Below, piece by piece: positions 1 to 5,823 of a stretch of 6,253 bases of DNA. Made by a program: the position numbers and the translations under genes. The notes beneath the pieces are model-generated. The model ran no database searches. It was not told the DNA's origin and saw only the letters and a list, made by a program, of their open reading frames with translations. The DNA is from Thiotrichales bacterium (GTDB taxonomy: Bacteria; Pseudomonadota; Gammaproteobacteria; JAAZVR01): contig JAAZVR010000069.1 in NCBI GenBank assembly GCA_018623305.1, forward strand, positions 1-6,253. Reading direction: 5' to 3'. How positions within the stretch are numbered: the stretch's first letter is position 1; each line of letters begins with the position of its first letter.

Positions 1-275
1 GCATGAACAATCGCACCCGAACACATCGGACACGGCTCTAGAGTCACGTATAAAGTCGTATCATTTAAACGATAATTTTCCACCGCTTGCCCTGCATCTC
101 GCAAAGCCATCACTTCCGCATGCGCTGTTGGATCATTCAGAGTAATGACCTGATTAAAGCCTTCTCCAATCACCTCATCGTTTTGAATGAGAACCGCCCC
201 CACAGGCACTTCGCCCAAGGCTTCTGCCTTATCTGCAAGCGTTAACGCATACTGCATCCACTTTTCGTGATTCAT
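1..275 (-). CDS. tadA: tRNA-specific adenosine deaminase TadA, N-terminal part (cut by window edge)
   Basis: The family is a zinc-dependent cytoplasmic deaminase that converts adenosine 34 to inosine in the tRNA-Arg(ACG) anticodon, which allows wobble decoding. Only the first 91 codons are present, against a usual length of about 150-170; the C-terminal part lies beyond position 1. The translation begins MNHEKWMQYA. It carries the two cytidine/deoxycytidylate-deaminase zinc motifs: H-A-E at residues 52-54 (His52 zinc ligand, Glu54 proton shuttle) and P-C-P-M-C at 81-85 (Cys82 and Cys85 zinc ligands), followed by SGAIVH. The ATG complement is at 273-275, with AAGGAG (plus 281-286) five bases upstream, so the start is secure. 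TadA and its paralogues (other nucleoside deaminases such as guanine deaminase) share these motifs. The PCPMCSGA spacing and the N-terminus favour TadA strongly. It diverges from the methyltransferase gene at 349. Confidence 0.93.
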   Translation of the reverse strand, partial: MNHEKWMQYALTLADKAEALGEVPVGAVLIQNDEVIGEGFNQVITLNDPTAHAEVMALRDAGQAVENYRLNDTTLYVTLEPCPMCSGAIVH

Positions 276-298
276 TTCGTCTCCTTTCGTTGTCGCTA

Positions 299-327
299 AT
301 GATAAATGAATCAAATCACACTGTAAG
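299..327 (-). promoter_or_regulatory. Candidate sigma70 promoter for tadA
   Basis: On the minus strand, CTTACA (plus 322-327, 4/6 match to TTGACA) is followed after 17 bases by TATCAT (plus 299-304, 5/6 match to TATAAT). Transcription would start near plus 292, giving a leader of about 17 bases that carries the AAGGAG site. The spacing is ideal but the -35 match is modest. This is inference from consensus matching only. Confidence 0.4.
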
Positions 328-342
328 CAAGTTCGGTATACT
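315..342 (+). promoter_or_regulatory. Candidate promoter giving a leaderless mRNA for the TrmB-like gene
   Basis: TATACT at 337-342 matches the -10 consensus at 5 of 6 positions. ATCACA at 315-320 (4/6 to TTGACA) lies 16 bases upstream. The expected start of transcription, about 7 bases after the -10 box, falls on the A of the ATG at 349. No Shine-Dalgarno sequence lies between the -10 box and that ATG (the six bases are TCCCGC... in reading order TTCCCGC from 342). The two facts together suggest leaderless translation. The element is interleaved with the tadA promoter in the same 73-base gap. Confidence 0.42.
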
Positions 343-348
343 TCCCGC

Positions 349-1032
349 ATGAAATTTAAAACCCAACGCATCGACAGCAACCAAGACGGCATCCATGAAC
401 GATTGGCCGATATTGTGCAACGCAATCTTGAACACCCATTTCAAAAACCGATTGCCGAGCATACACAAACCGCTTTTAATCAGGCCAAAGAATGGCTGGC
501 TTCACGCTCAGGCGGGATGATTTTTGATTCGGGTTGCGGTATTGGTGAAAGCTCTCGCATCATTGCTCAACAAAACCCACACTCCAATGTGATTGCAATC
601 GATCGCTCTGAAGTTCGACTGGGTAAACATGAACGCATTTTTGAATCCACCTTGGATAATCTGTTATTCGTTCGCGCGGATATTCTTGATTTTTGGCGTT
701 TAGCCGTGGCTGAAAACTGGGTACTCGAGAAACACTTTATTCTCTATCCCAACCCTTATCCAAAGGCCACACATGTTCAACGTCGCTGGCATGCAAGCCC
801 CGTGTTTACAGATTTACTCAAACTCGGTGGTGAATTGACCGTACGCAGTAATTGGAAAACTTATATTGATGAGTTTGTGTTTGCGCTCGGCATCGTGAAT
901 ATTGAAGCCGAAACGGTTGAATACACAGCCGAACAACCGATGACTGCTTTTGAACGAAAATATTGGGCAGATGGTCAAACGACTTGGCAGACTTGCATTA
1001 AAAAACCGCCCGAAGGCGGCTTTCTAAATTAG
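349..1032 (+). CDS. TrmB-like SAM-dependent methyltransferase (tRNA guanine-N7 methyltransferase family)
   Basis: This 227-residue class I Rossmann methyltransferase resembles TrmB, which makes m7G46 in the tRNA variable loop. Visible motifs are: motif I D-S-G-C-G-I-G at 60-66 (SAM binding); an acidic motif II region AIDRSEVRL at 83-91; RADILDF at 109-115; the TrmB signature region YPNPYPK..H..RR at 133-146, corresponding to PDPW.K.RH.KRR in the canonical enzyme; RSNWKTY at 166-172, corresponding to the TD.. motif; and TAFERK at 199-204, corresponding to the C-terminal T..E motif. His142, Arg145, Thr199 and Glu202 line up with conserved TrmB residues. The two motif aspartates (PDPW and TD) are Asn135 and Asn168 here. 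It may therefore be a divergent TrmB or a paralogue with a changed substrate. The start at 349 fits the family but has no Shine-Dalgarno site. The last codons (KKPPEGGFLN) overlap the guaBA terminator hairpin. The gene stands alone between divergent tadA and convergent guaA. Confidence 0.8.
   Translation: MKFKTQRIDSNQDGIHERLADIVQRNLEHPFQKPIAEHTQTAFNQAKEWLASRSGGMIFDSGCGIGESSRIIAQQNPHSNVIAIDRSEVRLGKHERIFESTLDNLLFVRADILDFWRLAVAENWVLEKHFILYPNPYPKATHVQRRWHASPVFTDLLKLGGELTVRSNWKTYIDEFVFALGIVNIEAETVEYTAEQPMTAFERKYWADGQTTWQTCIKKPPEGGFLN
1000..1023 (-). terminator. Rho-independent terminator of guaBA, embedded in the TrmB-like coding sequence
   Basis: Read on the minus strand, a 5-bp GC stem (plus 1006-1010 with 1015-1019) closes a TTCG tetraloop and is followed by six Ts (plus 1000-1005). 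Flanking A-T pairs (1002-1004 with 1021-1023, across one A-C mismatch) extend it. It lies 23 bases past the guaA stop codon, which is the right position to end the guaBA transcript. On the plus strand the same hairpin is followed only by CTTTCT, so termination of the methyltransferase transcript there would be weaker. The hairpin sits inside codons of the 349-1032 gene. Confidence 0.85.
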
Positions 1033-1045
1033 GAGCCAGAGAAAC

Positions 1046-2620
1046 TTATTCCCACTCAATCGTAGCAGGTGGTTTCGAGCTGACATCGTACACCACGCGC
1101 GTAATACGAGGAATCTCATTGATGATTCGTCCTGACACCGTTTCCAAGAAGTCATACGGCAAATGCGCCCAACGAGCCGTCATGAAATCAATCGTTTCAA
1201 CGGCACGCAATGCGACAACATAATCATAACGTCGAGCATCACCGACAACACCGACTGATTTTACTGGCAAGAACACAGTGAAGGCCTGTGAAGTTTTGTC
1301 ATACAAACCGGCTTTTCGCAACTCTTCGATGAAAATATGATCCGCAAGACGCAAAATATCCGCGTACTCTTTCTTCACTTCACCCAAGATACGTACACCT
1401 AAACCCGGACCTGGGAATGGATGACGATAAACCATCTCTGGTGGAAGGCCTAATTCAACACCAATCTTACGCACTTCATCTTTGAACAATTCACGCAACG
1501 GCTCCAACAAAGACAATTTCATATCTTCAGGCAAACCACCCACATTATGGTGTGACTTGATCACTTTCGCTTTACCTGTTTTTGAACCTGCTGATTCAAT
1601 CACATCAGGATAAATCGTACCTTGCGCTAACCATTGAACATTGGATAATTTTGCCGATTCCGCATCAAATACTTCGATAAATTTATGACCAATAATCTTG
1701 CGCTTCGCTTCTGGGTCTTCGACACCCTCAAGCGCGCCCAAGAAAATATCTTCTGCATCGGCACGAATCACCTTAATACCCATGTTTTTCGCAAACATAT
1801 TCATCACCATGTCACCCTCTTGGTGACGAAGCAATCCGTTATCGACAAACACACACGTCAACTGATCGCCAATCGCTTTATTTAAAAGCGCTGCAACCAC
1901 CGATGAATCAACACCACCTGACAAACCAAGCAATACTTCATCATCACCGACCTGAGCACGAATTTTTTCAATACTGTCTGCAATGATATTCGCTGGATTC
2001 CACAACTTCGCACAGCCTGCAATTTCACACGCAAAACGTTCAAGAATTCGACCACCTTGAACGGAATGAGTCACTTCTGGATGGAACTGAATGCCGTAAA
2101 AATGCTTGTCTTCGTTTGCAATACCTGCGATTGGACAGCTTTGCGTTGACGCCATCAATTTGAAGCCCTCAGGAATCGTATCAACACGATCCCCATGAGA
2201 CATCCAAACATCCAACAAACCATGACCTTCTTCATTCACATGATCTTCAATATCACGCAATAGTTCTGTATGGCCTCGTGCGCGAACTTGAGCATAACCA
2301 TATTCATGGTGATCTGCATTGACAACTGAACCACCCAATTGCTGAGCCATCGTTTGCATACCGTAACAAATACCTAAAACAGGCACGCCCATTTCAAATA
2401 CACATTCCGGCGCACGCGGCGTATCATCACCTGTCACCGTTTCTGGGCCACCCGACAAGATTAAGGCCTTCGCACCGTAATTTTGAATAAATTCAGGTTC
2501 AATATCCCAAGGCACGATTTCACAGAAAACGCCAATTTCACGAACTCGGCGAGCAATTAATTGCGTGTACTGAGACCCAAAATCAAGAATCAGTAGTTTG
2601 TCATTATGAATGTCTTGCAT
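1046..2620 (-). CDS. guaA: GMP synthase (glutamine-hydrolysing)
   Basis: A cytoplasmic enzyme that aminates XMP to GMP using ATP and glutamine, the last step of de novo guanine nucleotide synthesis. The 524 residues (E. coli 525) are complete. The N-terminal class I glutamine amidotransferase domain spans roughly 8-200, with the triad Cys85 (GICYG, 83-87), His180 and Glu182 (FHPE, 179-182). The ATP pyrophosphatase domain begins near 205, with the PP-loop SGGVDSS at 234-240. The C-terminal dimerisation/XMP domain contains RHPFPGPGLG at 399-408 and ends in the family tail KPPATIEWE. All key residues are present. The gene starts nine bases after the guaB stop. Its Shine-Dalgarno sequence AAGGA overlaps the guaB TAA, so the two are expected to be translationally coupled in one guaBA transcript. 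The transcript ends at the hairpin around 1000-1023. Confidence 0.98.
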   Translation of the reverse strand: MQDIHNDKLLILDFGSQYTQLIARRVREIGVFCEIVPWDIEPEFIQNYGAKALILSGGPETVTGDDTPRAPECVFEMGVPVLGICYGMQTMAQQLGGSVVNADHHEYGYAQVRARGHTELLRDIEDHVNEEGHGLLDVWMSHGDRVDTIPEGFKLMASTQSCPIAGIANEDKHFYGIQFHPEVTHSVQGGRILERFACEIAGCAKLWNPANIIADSIEKIRAQVGDDEVLLGLSGGVDSSVVAALLNKAIGDQLTCVFVDNGLLRHQEGDMVMNMFAKNMGIKVIRADAEDIFLGALEGVEDPEAKRKIIGHKFIEVFDAESAKLSNVQWLAQGTIYPDVIESAGSKTGKAKVIKSHHNVGGLPEDMKLSLLEPLRELFKDEVRKIGVELGLPPEMVYRHPFPGPGLGVRILGEVKKEYADILRLADHIFIEELRKAGLYDKTSQAFTVFLPVKSVGVVGDARRYDYVVALRAVETIDFMTARWAHLPYDFLETVSGRIINEIPRITRVVYDVSSKPPATIEWE

Positions 2621-2629
2621 GAATAATCC

Positions 2630-4093
2630 TTAAACGCGGTAGTTCGGTGCTTCTTTAGTAATTTGCACATCGTGTACGTGGCTTTCAGCCATACCCGCAC
2701 CTGTGATGCGAACAAACTCAGGTTTCGTGCGCATTTCATCGATATTCGCTGAACCTGTGTAGCCCATTGAAGCACGTAAGCCACCCATCATCTGATGCAC
2801 AACTGGAGCAATAGGGCCTTTGTATGCGGTACGACCCTCGATGCCTTCTGGCACTAACTTATCTTCGGCATTCGTTGACTGGAAGTAACGGTCACTTGAG
2901 CCTGAAGGCTGCGCCATTGCGCCCACAGAACCCATACCGCGATAAGATTTATAAGCACGGCCTTGATAGTATTCAATTTCACCTGGTGCTTCATCCGTAC
3001 CCGCGAACATTGAACCCAACATTACACACGATGCACCGGCAACAATAGCTTTTGCCATATCGCCAGAGAAACGAATACCGCCATCGGCAATCACTGGAAC
3101 ACCTGTTCCTTCAAGAGCGCCAGCAACATTCGCAATCGCAGAAATTTGTGGAACACCTACACCTGCAACAATACGCGTTGTACAAATAGAACCCGGACCG
3201 ATACCCACTTTAACGGCATCTGCACCCATCTTAACCAAATCCAATGCTGCCGCTGCAGTGGCGATATTACCGCCAATAACCTGAACCTGAGGGAAATTGT
3301 CTTTCACCCATTTCACACGATCCAATACACCTTGCGAATGACCATGAGCTGTATCAACAACAATTGCATCAACACCTGCTTCCACCAATGCCGCTACACG
3401 CTCATCTGTACCTGCGCCAGCACCGACCGCAGCACCTACGCGCAAACGACCTAAACTGTCTTTAGCCGCATTTGGATGCTCAGATGTTTTTTGAATATCC
3501 TTAACCGTAATCATGCCTTTCAATTTGAATGCATCATCTACAACCAATAAGCGTTCGATGCGATGCTCGTGCAACAAAGACAAAACTTCTTCTTTAGTAA
3601 ACTCGCCTTCTTTTACAGTGACTAGCTTATCTTTTGGCGTCATGATTGTAGTAACGCTTGCCTTTAGGTTGTTTTCAAAGCGCAAATCACGGCCCGTTAC
3701 AATACCGACCAAATCATCTCCGTCCATCACTGGCACACCTGAGATCTTGTTTTCCATCGTGATGTTCAAAACATCTTCAACGGTGCTATTAGCCGATACA
3801 GTGATCGGGTCTTGAACAACTCCGTGTTCGTATTTTTTAACTTTACGAACTTCAGCGGCTTGCTCATCAATTGTCATATTCTTGTGAATGATGCCAATAC
3901 CACCTTCTTGAGCGAGAGCAATCGCCAAGCGTGCTTCTGTGACAGTATCCATCGCAGACGACAAAACTGGGATATTCAGTTCAATTTCTCGAGTCAATTT
4001 TGTTTTCAAAGAGACATCATTCGGCAACACAGTTGAGTGCGCAGGGATGAGCAAAACATCATCAAAAGTCAAAGCTTCTTGAGCGATTCTCAT
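2630..4093 (-). CDS. guaB: Inosine-5'-monophosphate dehydrogenase (IMPDH)
   Basis: Oxidises IMP to XMP with NAD+, the committed step of guanine nucleotide synthesis, in the cytoplasm as a tetramer/octamer. The 487 residues (E. coli 488) are complete. The N-terminal part of the TIM barrel (LTFDDVLL, 8-15; SSAMDTVTE, 45-53) is interrupted by two CBS domains at roughly 93-203. The barrel then resumes with VVDTAHGHS (245-253), GGNIAT (274-279) and the active-site loop GPGSICTTR (299-307), where Cys304 is the catalytic nucleophile. ADGGI (336-340) contributes to phosphate binding, and the flap carries Arg402-Tyr403, the base dyad. The start MRIAQEALTF matches the family N-terminus and is preceded by AAGGA with a slightly long spacing of ten bases. 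It is the first gene of the guaBA operon, divergent from the lipoprotein gene. Bacterial guaBA is often controlled by purine or stringent signals, but I see no recognisable PurR-type operator here. Confidence 0.98.
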   Translation of the reverse strand: MRIAQEALTFDDVLLIPAHSTVLPNDVSLKTKLTREIELNIPVLSSAMDTVTEARLAIALAQEGGIGIIHKNMTIDEQAAEVRKVKKYEHGVVQDPITVSANSTVEDVLNITMENKISGVPVMDGDDLVGIVTGRDLRFENNLKASVTTIMTPKDKLVTVKEGEFTKEEVLSLLHEHRIERLLVVDDAFKLKGMITVKDIQKTSEHPNAAKDSLGRLRVGAAVGAGAGTDERVAALVEAGVDAIVVDTAHGHSQGVLDRVKWVKDNFPQVQVIGGNIATAAAALDLVKMGADAVKVGIGPGSICTTRIVAGVGVPQISAIANVAGALEGTGVPVIADGGIRFSGDMAKAIVAGASCVMLGSMFAGTDEAPGEIEYYQGRAYKSYRGMGSVGAMAQPSGSSDRYFQSTNAEDKLVPEGIEGRTAYKGPIAPVVHQMMGGLRASMGYTGSANIDEMRTKPEFVRITGAGMAESHVHDVQITKEAPNYRV

Positions 4094-4128
4094 GATCGGG
4101 ATTTCCTTATACTTACTTCAATTTCGGT

Positions 4129-4163
4129 ATTTTAACGGATAAATACAAGGTATTGTTTATAAT
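4129..4163. promoter_or_regulatory. Divergent promoter candidates between guaB and the lipoprotein gene
   Basis: The 201-base gap 4094-4294 must hold promoters for both directions. On the plus strand there is an exact TATAAT at 4158-4163, without a good -35 box at 16-18 bases; a start near 4170 would give a leader of about 125 bases. On the minus strand, TATAAA (plus 4156-4161) overlaps it, and TAAAAT (plus 4129-4134) lies closer to guaB; their -35 regions are also poor. I cannot decide which is used, so the assignment is tentative. Confidence 0.3.
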
Positions 4164-4260
4164 CAACGTTAGATACACCTGTTCTGCATAAGCTTTTTTA
4201 TAGTTGCATTCAAAACTTTTAATGCGATTGCCAAAATCGCTATGTTAAACTGCGTATCAA

Positions 4261-4275
4261 TTGCTAGAAAAGCAA
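4261..4275 (+). other. Small stem-loop in the lipoprotein leader
   Basis: TTGCT (4261-4265) pairs with AGCAA (4271-4275) around an AGAAA loop, ending seven bases before the Shine-Dalgarno GGAGG at 4283. No run of Ts follows, so it is not a terminator. If transcribed, it could act on mRNA stability or access to the ribosome site, but a 5-bp stem can also occur by chance. Confidence 0.3.
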
Positions 4276-4282
4276 GAATCTC

Positions 4283-4287
4283 GGAGG
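4283..4287 (+). promoter_or_regulatory. Strong ribosome binding site that fixes the lipoprotein start
   Basis: GGAGG lies seven bases upstream of the ATG at 4295, which is optimal spacing. An in-frame TTG at 4289 would extend the protein by two residues but sits only one base after GGAGG, too close to be used. The ATG at 4295 is therefore the start. Confidence 0.85.
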
Positions 4288-4294
4288 ATTGAAG

Positions 4295-4651
4295 ATGAAA
4301 AAGAATGTATTAATTGCCCTATTTGCAGCAGCTTTTGCTTTAACTGGTTGTAACGCAACTAAAAGTGCTGACGCTGCTAAATACGAGCAAATCAAAGCTG
4401 ACGTAGTAGCTAAGCACAAGCAAGCTAAAGAGTTGGGCTTCATTTGGTACCAAAAGAAAATGAAAAAAGGCCAAGACTACGCCGCGATTCCTTTAGCTAA
4501 AGCTGAAGAAGCAGCGAAAGCAGGCGACTACGCTAAAGCAACAAAACTTGCTAAAGCGGCTCAAGAGCAAGTTGATTTGATGTTAGGTCAGTACAACGAC
4601 GAAATCAAAAACGGCGGTTACATGTACAACATCAAAAAATACGGTTTGTAA
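4295..4651 (+). CDS. Small Ala/Lys-rich lipoprotein of unknown function
   Basis: The 118-residue precursor has a classic lipoprotein signal: basic MKK, a hydrophobic core (residues 5-16) and the lipobox L-T-G-C at 16-19, with Cys19 the predicted lipidated residue. Asn at +2 (not Asp) predicts sorting to the outer membrane in gammaproteobacteria. The mature chain is 100 residues, mostly predicted helix and rich in Ala and Lys, with AKA-type repeats around 68-90 (LAKAEEAAKAGDYAKA). It has clustered aromatics at FIWY (49-52) and a Tyr-rich end (YMYNIKKYGL, 109-118). No enzyme motif is visible and I do not recognise the family. Frequent GCT/GCA/AAA codons and a strong Shine-Dalgarno site suggest high expression. 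It has its own terminator and is divergent from guaB, so it is probably a single-gene transcript. A structural or periplasmic-binding role, as for small Lpp-like proteins, is only a guess. Confidence 0.88.
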   Translation: MKKNVLIALFAAAFALTGCNATKSADAAKYEQIKADVVAKHKQAKELGFIWYQKKMKKGQDYAAIPLAKAEEAAKAGDYAKATKLAKAAQEQVDLMLGQYNDEIKNGGYMYNIKKYGL

Positions 4652-4672
4652 TTACCACCCGTATTTATTAAG

Positions 4673-4696
4673 AAGCCGGCATTTGCCGGCTTTTTT
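4673..4696 (+). terminator. Rho-independent terminator after the lipoprotein gene
   Basis: AAGCCGGC (4673-4680) pairs with GCCGGCTT (4685-4692) around a 4-base ATTT loop, and the stem runs into six Ts (4691-4696). It starts 21 bases after the lipoprotein stop codon. On the minus strand the same stem is followed by TTCTTAATAA, a weaker but plausible U-rich tail, so it may also end the convergent 4695-5363 transcript. The TAA stop of that gene (4695-4697) overlaps the T-tract. Confidence 0.92.
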
Positions 4697-5363
4697 ATTT
4701 CCCTTTCAAATAGTCTTCATCACTGTATGTTGCTAACCAATGCGGCTTATTCAGCACTAGAAATGTCAAAATAAACCCATTCAGAAACGCCTCTGGAAAC
4801 ATTAACAATGGCATTAGAATGAGATAATCACGCTGAATAACATACCAATCGTAAGTCCCACTTAGGCCCAATAACCCGACGATCACAAGCACCGTAAGCA
4901 TGGACACTATGGCTGCCGTTAAAAACCCATTCACCAATATATAAACGAAGAAATGCTTAGGCGCAATTCGTGTCCACAGCATTTGAAAAACGCTCGTAAT
5001 CGCAGCTGGAATTGCTCCCATAATCAAGACATTCAACGCAAAAACATCCCAACCTGCTGCGCCATTGACTGTAATCACCAAAGTAGCCAATATGGCCGCA
5101 AGCAACGCAAACTGAAATCCAAACATCAAAGTAATGAAGGTCATACCGAGTAAATGAAAAGCAATGCCGCCTTCAAGCCCCGCTTTCAATGACCATAAAG
5201 CCGCTAAAAAAACACAAGCCCCCAAAAACACATGTTGCGCAGCACGGTCACTGCGAACCTTGTACCAAGGTGCCGTCCACAATGCCGCAATAAAAACGAT
5301 CACCAAAATCGCCCATGCACTGCTCCACCAAATCGGTGATAATAACCCCTCTTGTAAATTCAT
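4695..5363 (-). CDS. CbiM-like integral membrane protein (COG3235-type, putative ECF/metal transporter permease relative)
   Basis: A 222-residue hydrophobic inner-membrane protein with about six or seven membrane segments (roughly 14-31, 43-59, 67-84, 84-99, 107-127, 138-166, 180-204). The order of features recalls CbiM/NikM, the substrate-binding membrane subunits of cobalt/nickel ECF transporters. The N-terminus MNLQEGLLSPIWW resembles their M-H-I-P-D-G start, FHLLGMT at 69-75 resembles the G-H-L-L-G motif, and MFPEAFLNGF at 188-197 sits in the last segment. The second-residue His that coordinates metal in CbiM is Asn2 here, and no ATPase or CbiQ-like partner is adjacent. The substrate is therefore unknown. 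I base the COG3235 assignment on remembered family features, including the conserved PEAFLNG...W...DD.YL tail. AAGGA lies six bases before the ATG. The gene is divergent from the RDD gene, with 25 bases between the starts, and ends in the shared terminator. Confidence 0.75.
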   Translation of the reverse strand: MNLQEGLLSPIWWSSAWAILVIVFIAALWTAPWYKVRSDRAAQHVFLGACVFLAALWSLKAGLEGGIAFHLLGMTFITLMFGFQFALLAAILATLVITVNGAAGWDVFALNVLIMGAIPAAITSVFQMLWTRIAPKHFFVYILVNGFLTAAIVSMLTVLVIVGLLGLSGTYDWYVIQRDYLILMPLLMFPEAFLNGFILTFLVLNKPHWLATYSDEDYLKGK

Positions 5364-5388
5364 AAAAAATCCTTACGGTTTATAAACG

Positions 5389-5823
5389 ATGCAACCTGCT
5401 CATATTTTTCGCCGACTGATGGCCGCACTTTACGATACATTTCTCGTACTCGCCCTCCTCGTCTTAATGAGTTTCCCTGTCGTGATGACAATGGGCGAAA
5501 GTTTACAATCTGGAATGAACCAGATGTTTTATCAGGCCTACATCTTTTTAATTATTTACGCTTATTTTATGGGTTTTTGGCTGAAAAGCGGTCAAACGCT
5601 GGGTCAAAAAGTTTGGCGCATCATCTTGCTGGATGAAAACCAACGCAAACTCAGCTTTTTACAGGCCAATATGCATTTTTTCTCCAGCCTATTTTCGTGG
5701 CTGGTATTGGGCTTTGTTTTAGGCCTATTTAGAAAAGACCGTAAAACACTGCAAGATTTACTCAGCCTCGCGGTAACTTATCACAAAAGGAAAGAAGATG
5801 ACTCAACTGATCGTCCACAGTGA
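5389..5823 (+). CDS. RDD-family membrane protein
   Basis: A 144-residue inner-membrane protein of the RDD family, named for conserved Arg and Asp residues. Its molecular role is generally unknown, although some members are linked to ion transport. Visible landmarks are FRRLMAALYD at 7-16 (Arg8/Arg9, Asp16), a first membrane helix at about 17-35, a second at about 47-64, the conserved GQTLGQKVWRI at 68-78, a third helix at about 97-113, and DRKTLQDLLS at 117-126. The charged tail KRKEDDSTDRPQ lies at the C-terminus. No Shine-Dalgarno site precedes the ATG; a later ATG at residue 11 would remove the conserved Arg pair and is unlikely. Its last 26 bases overlap serB, which suggests co-transcription and coupled translation. 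Confidence 0.86.
   Translation: MQPAHIFRRLMAALYDTFLVLALLVLMSFPVVMTMGESLQSGMNQMFYQAYIFLIIYAYFMGFWLKSGQTLGQKVWRIILLDENQRKLSFLQANMHFFSSLFSWLVLGFVLGLFRKDRKTLQDLLSLAVTYHKRKEDDSTDRPQ

Noticed and set aside
2590..2784. Minus-strand open frame across the guaB-guaA junction
   Set aside because: It overlaps the ends of both genes in another frame, and the encoded peptide has no recognisable features; guaA and guaB explain the region.
3146..3815. Plus-strand open frames opposite guaB (3146-3454, 3513-3815) and similar ones at 1685-1885, 2824-3048 and 3812-4036
   Set aside because: They lie antisense within well-supported guaA/guaB, have no ribosome sites, and encode low-complexity, Cys/Thr/Asn-rich peptides without family features.
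4224..4240. Inverted repeat GCGATT / AATCGC with 5-base spacer in the guaB-lipoprotein gap, considered as an operator
   Set aside because: It is only six base pairs with no match to an operator I know, no second copy in the window, and no T-tract; chance is a fair explanation.
4289..4294. TTG start two codons upstream for the lipoprotein
   Set aside because: It is one base from the GGAGG site, too close for initiation; the ATG at 4295 has ideal spacing.
4094..4294. A purine riboswitch or PurR operator upstream of guaB
   Set aside because: No purine-riboswitch core, no ACGCAAACGTTTGCGT-like palindrome, and no terminator hairpin in the guaB leader were found.
4953..5385. Plus-strand open frames (4953-5153, 5164-5385) opposite the CbiM-like gene
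   Set aside because: They are shadows of a convincing membrane-protein gene and the peptides show no coherent domain.
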